Shown here piece after piece: positions 63,645 through 64,000 of a DNA stretch of 64,000 bases (positions are counted from its first letter, which is position 1; every line of letters starts with the position of its first letter). Origin of the DNA: Caballeronia udeis (lineage in GTDB: Bacteria; Pseudomonadota; Gammaproteobacteria; Burkholderiales; Burkholderiaceae); NCBI RefSeq assembly GCF_001544555.2, contig NZ_FCOK02000008.1, positions 1-64,000 on the forward strand, read 5' to 3'. The notes under the pieces were generated by a model. The model saw nothing but the letters and a program-made list of their open reading frames with translations, ran no database searches and was not told the DNA's origin. A program made the position numbers and the translations under genes.

Positions 63645-64000
63645 CGAGCACATGGAGCATGCGTCGGCGATAAAGTATCGAATCGCCCGACGTCTGCGCG
63701 CCGCGATTCAAAAGGACCTGAAGGTGCACTATCAACCGCAGGTAGATATGGTGAGCGGGAGGCTCATTGGAGTCGAGGCTCTCGCACGATGGTATGACAC
63801 GGAGCTTGGCCACGTGCCGCCTGGTCTGTTTATTCCGATTGCAGAAGAAATGGGATTGATCAGCGAGCTTGGCATGGCCGTGATGCGCATCGCCTGCGCA
63901 GACGTGGCGCGCTGGCGTGCTATCCATAGCACCAGCGTGCAGATGTCCATTAACGTCTCGGTACTCCAACTGCGCCGCCTCGAATTTTTAGATGAAGTTT
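63634..64000 (+). CDS. EAL-domain cyclic di-GMP phosphodiesterase, 5' broken, 3' cut by window
   Basis: In the frame of ATG 63652 the sequence gives LYDEHMEHASAIKYRIARRL, then LRAAIQKDLKVHYQPQVDM, GVEALARWYD, LFIPIAEEMGLISELG and VQMSINVSVLQLR, continuing past the window edge. LYDEHM-like sequence is the usual end of a GGDEF domain and the rest is the first half of an EAL domain with its signature Glu (VEALARW). The frame is closed by a TAA at 63613, so the GGDEF part is missing. It could still be expressed from ATG 63652, though no good ribosome site precedes it. Confidence 0.75.
   Translation, partial: MLYDEHMEHASAIKYRIARRLRAAIQKDLKVHYQPQVDMVSGRLIGVEALARWYDTELGHVPPGLFIPIAEEMGLISELGMAVMRIACADVARWRAIHSTSVQMSINVSVLQLRRLEFLDEV

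Noticed and set aside
1..64000. CRISPR array, tRNA/rRNA, integrase or transposase
   Set aside because: No regularly spaced repeats, no tRNA cloverleaf consensus and no integrase/transposase motifs were found on reading both strands.

Overview
The window looks like part of a chromosome (or large secondary replicon) of a Burkholderiaceae bacterium, most like Paraburkholderia or Caballeronia. The grounds are high GC coding with strong third-position GC bias, a PhaB and phasin typical of that family, OmpC-type porin, and many stacked LysR/IclR/AraC-regulated catabolic operons with ABC and MFS importers. No rRNA, tRNA, CRISPR array, intact transposase or integrase was seen. Family assignments come from reading motifs; no database search was run.

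Region by region. (1) 1-12 kb, amino-acid use: the 3' end of a histidine ammonia-lyase, a HutC-type GntR repressor at the end of a polar amino-acid ABC operon, and, divergent from it, a 2-oxoglutarate/Fe oxygenase, an FAD-linked 2-hydroxyacid oxidase and a HisC-like aminotransferase. The two operons share copies of a GTATATAC palindrome that could be the HutC-type operator. An APC permease/SDR pair faces a EutR-like AraC regulator. (2) 12-13.1 kb: a gene-free ~310 bp inverted repeat around a 231 bp spacer. (3) 13-30 kb, aromatic/hydroaromatic catabolism: a secreted alpha/beta hydrolase; a LigK-like aldolase, LigJ-like hydratase and MFS importer with a LysR regulator; then a PcaR-like IclR regulator divergent from a shikimate-type transporter, a BKACE enzyme, QuiC 3-dehydroshikimate dehydratase and an HPPD-like dioxygenase. 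A porin, an MFS importer, an AroE-like dehydrogenase and an AroQ dehydroquinase follow. Together these would import quinate/shikimate and convert it to protocatechuate. (4) 30-42 kb: an AraC regulator, a second amino-acid ABC operon with IclR regulator, then a reverse-strand operon of aspartoacylase-like hydrolase, orphan binding protein, DauR-like regulator, threonine-dehydratase-like and ornithine-cyclodeaminase-like enzymes (resembling EutE/EutB/EutC of hydroxyectoine use), divergent from an aminotransferase.

(5) 42-47 kb: a fatty-acid hydroxylase/sterol desaturase, LysR, a cupin, a class C beta-lactamase homologue whose natural start appears frameshifted, and a LysR remnant. (6) 47-59 kb, signalling: two paralogous RsbRD-type histidine kinases with related upstream sequence, a stand-alone receiver, a 1261-residue CheB-CheR-PAS-kinase-receiver hybrid, a VpsR-type sigma-54 activator and a membrane diguanylate cyclase. 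Gene debris lies among them: a ParA gene with an in-frame stop, joined to a receiver fragment. (7) 59-64 kb, polyhydroxybutyrate and small genes: phasin, small XRE protein, PhaB acetoacetyl-CoA reductase, small conserved proteins, and at the edge a MASE2 membrane domain joined out of frame to an EAL phosphodiesterase.

The most unusual items are the HPPD-like enzyme with altered substrate-contact residues beside QuiC, the AroE-like enzyme lacking the shikimate-binding serines, the putative shared HutC-type regulon, the paired kinases sitting beside gene wreckage, the large inverted repeat, and the MASE2/EAL deletion junction.
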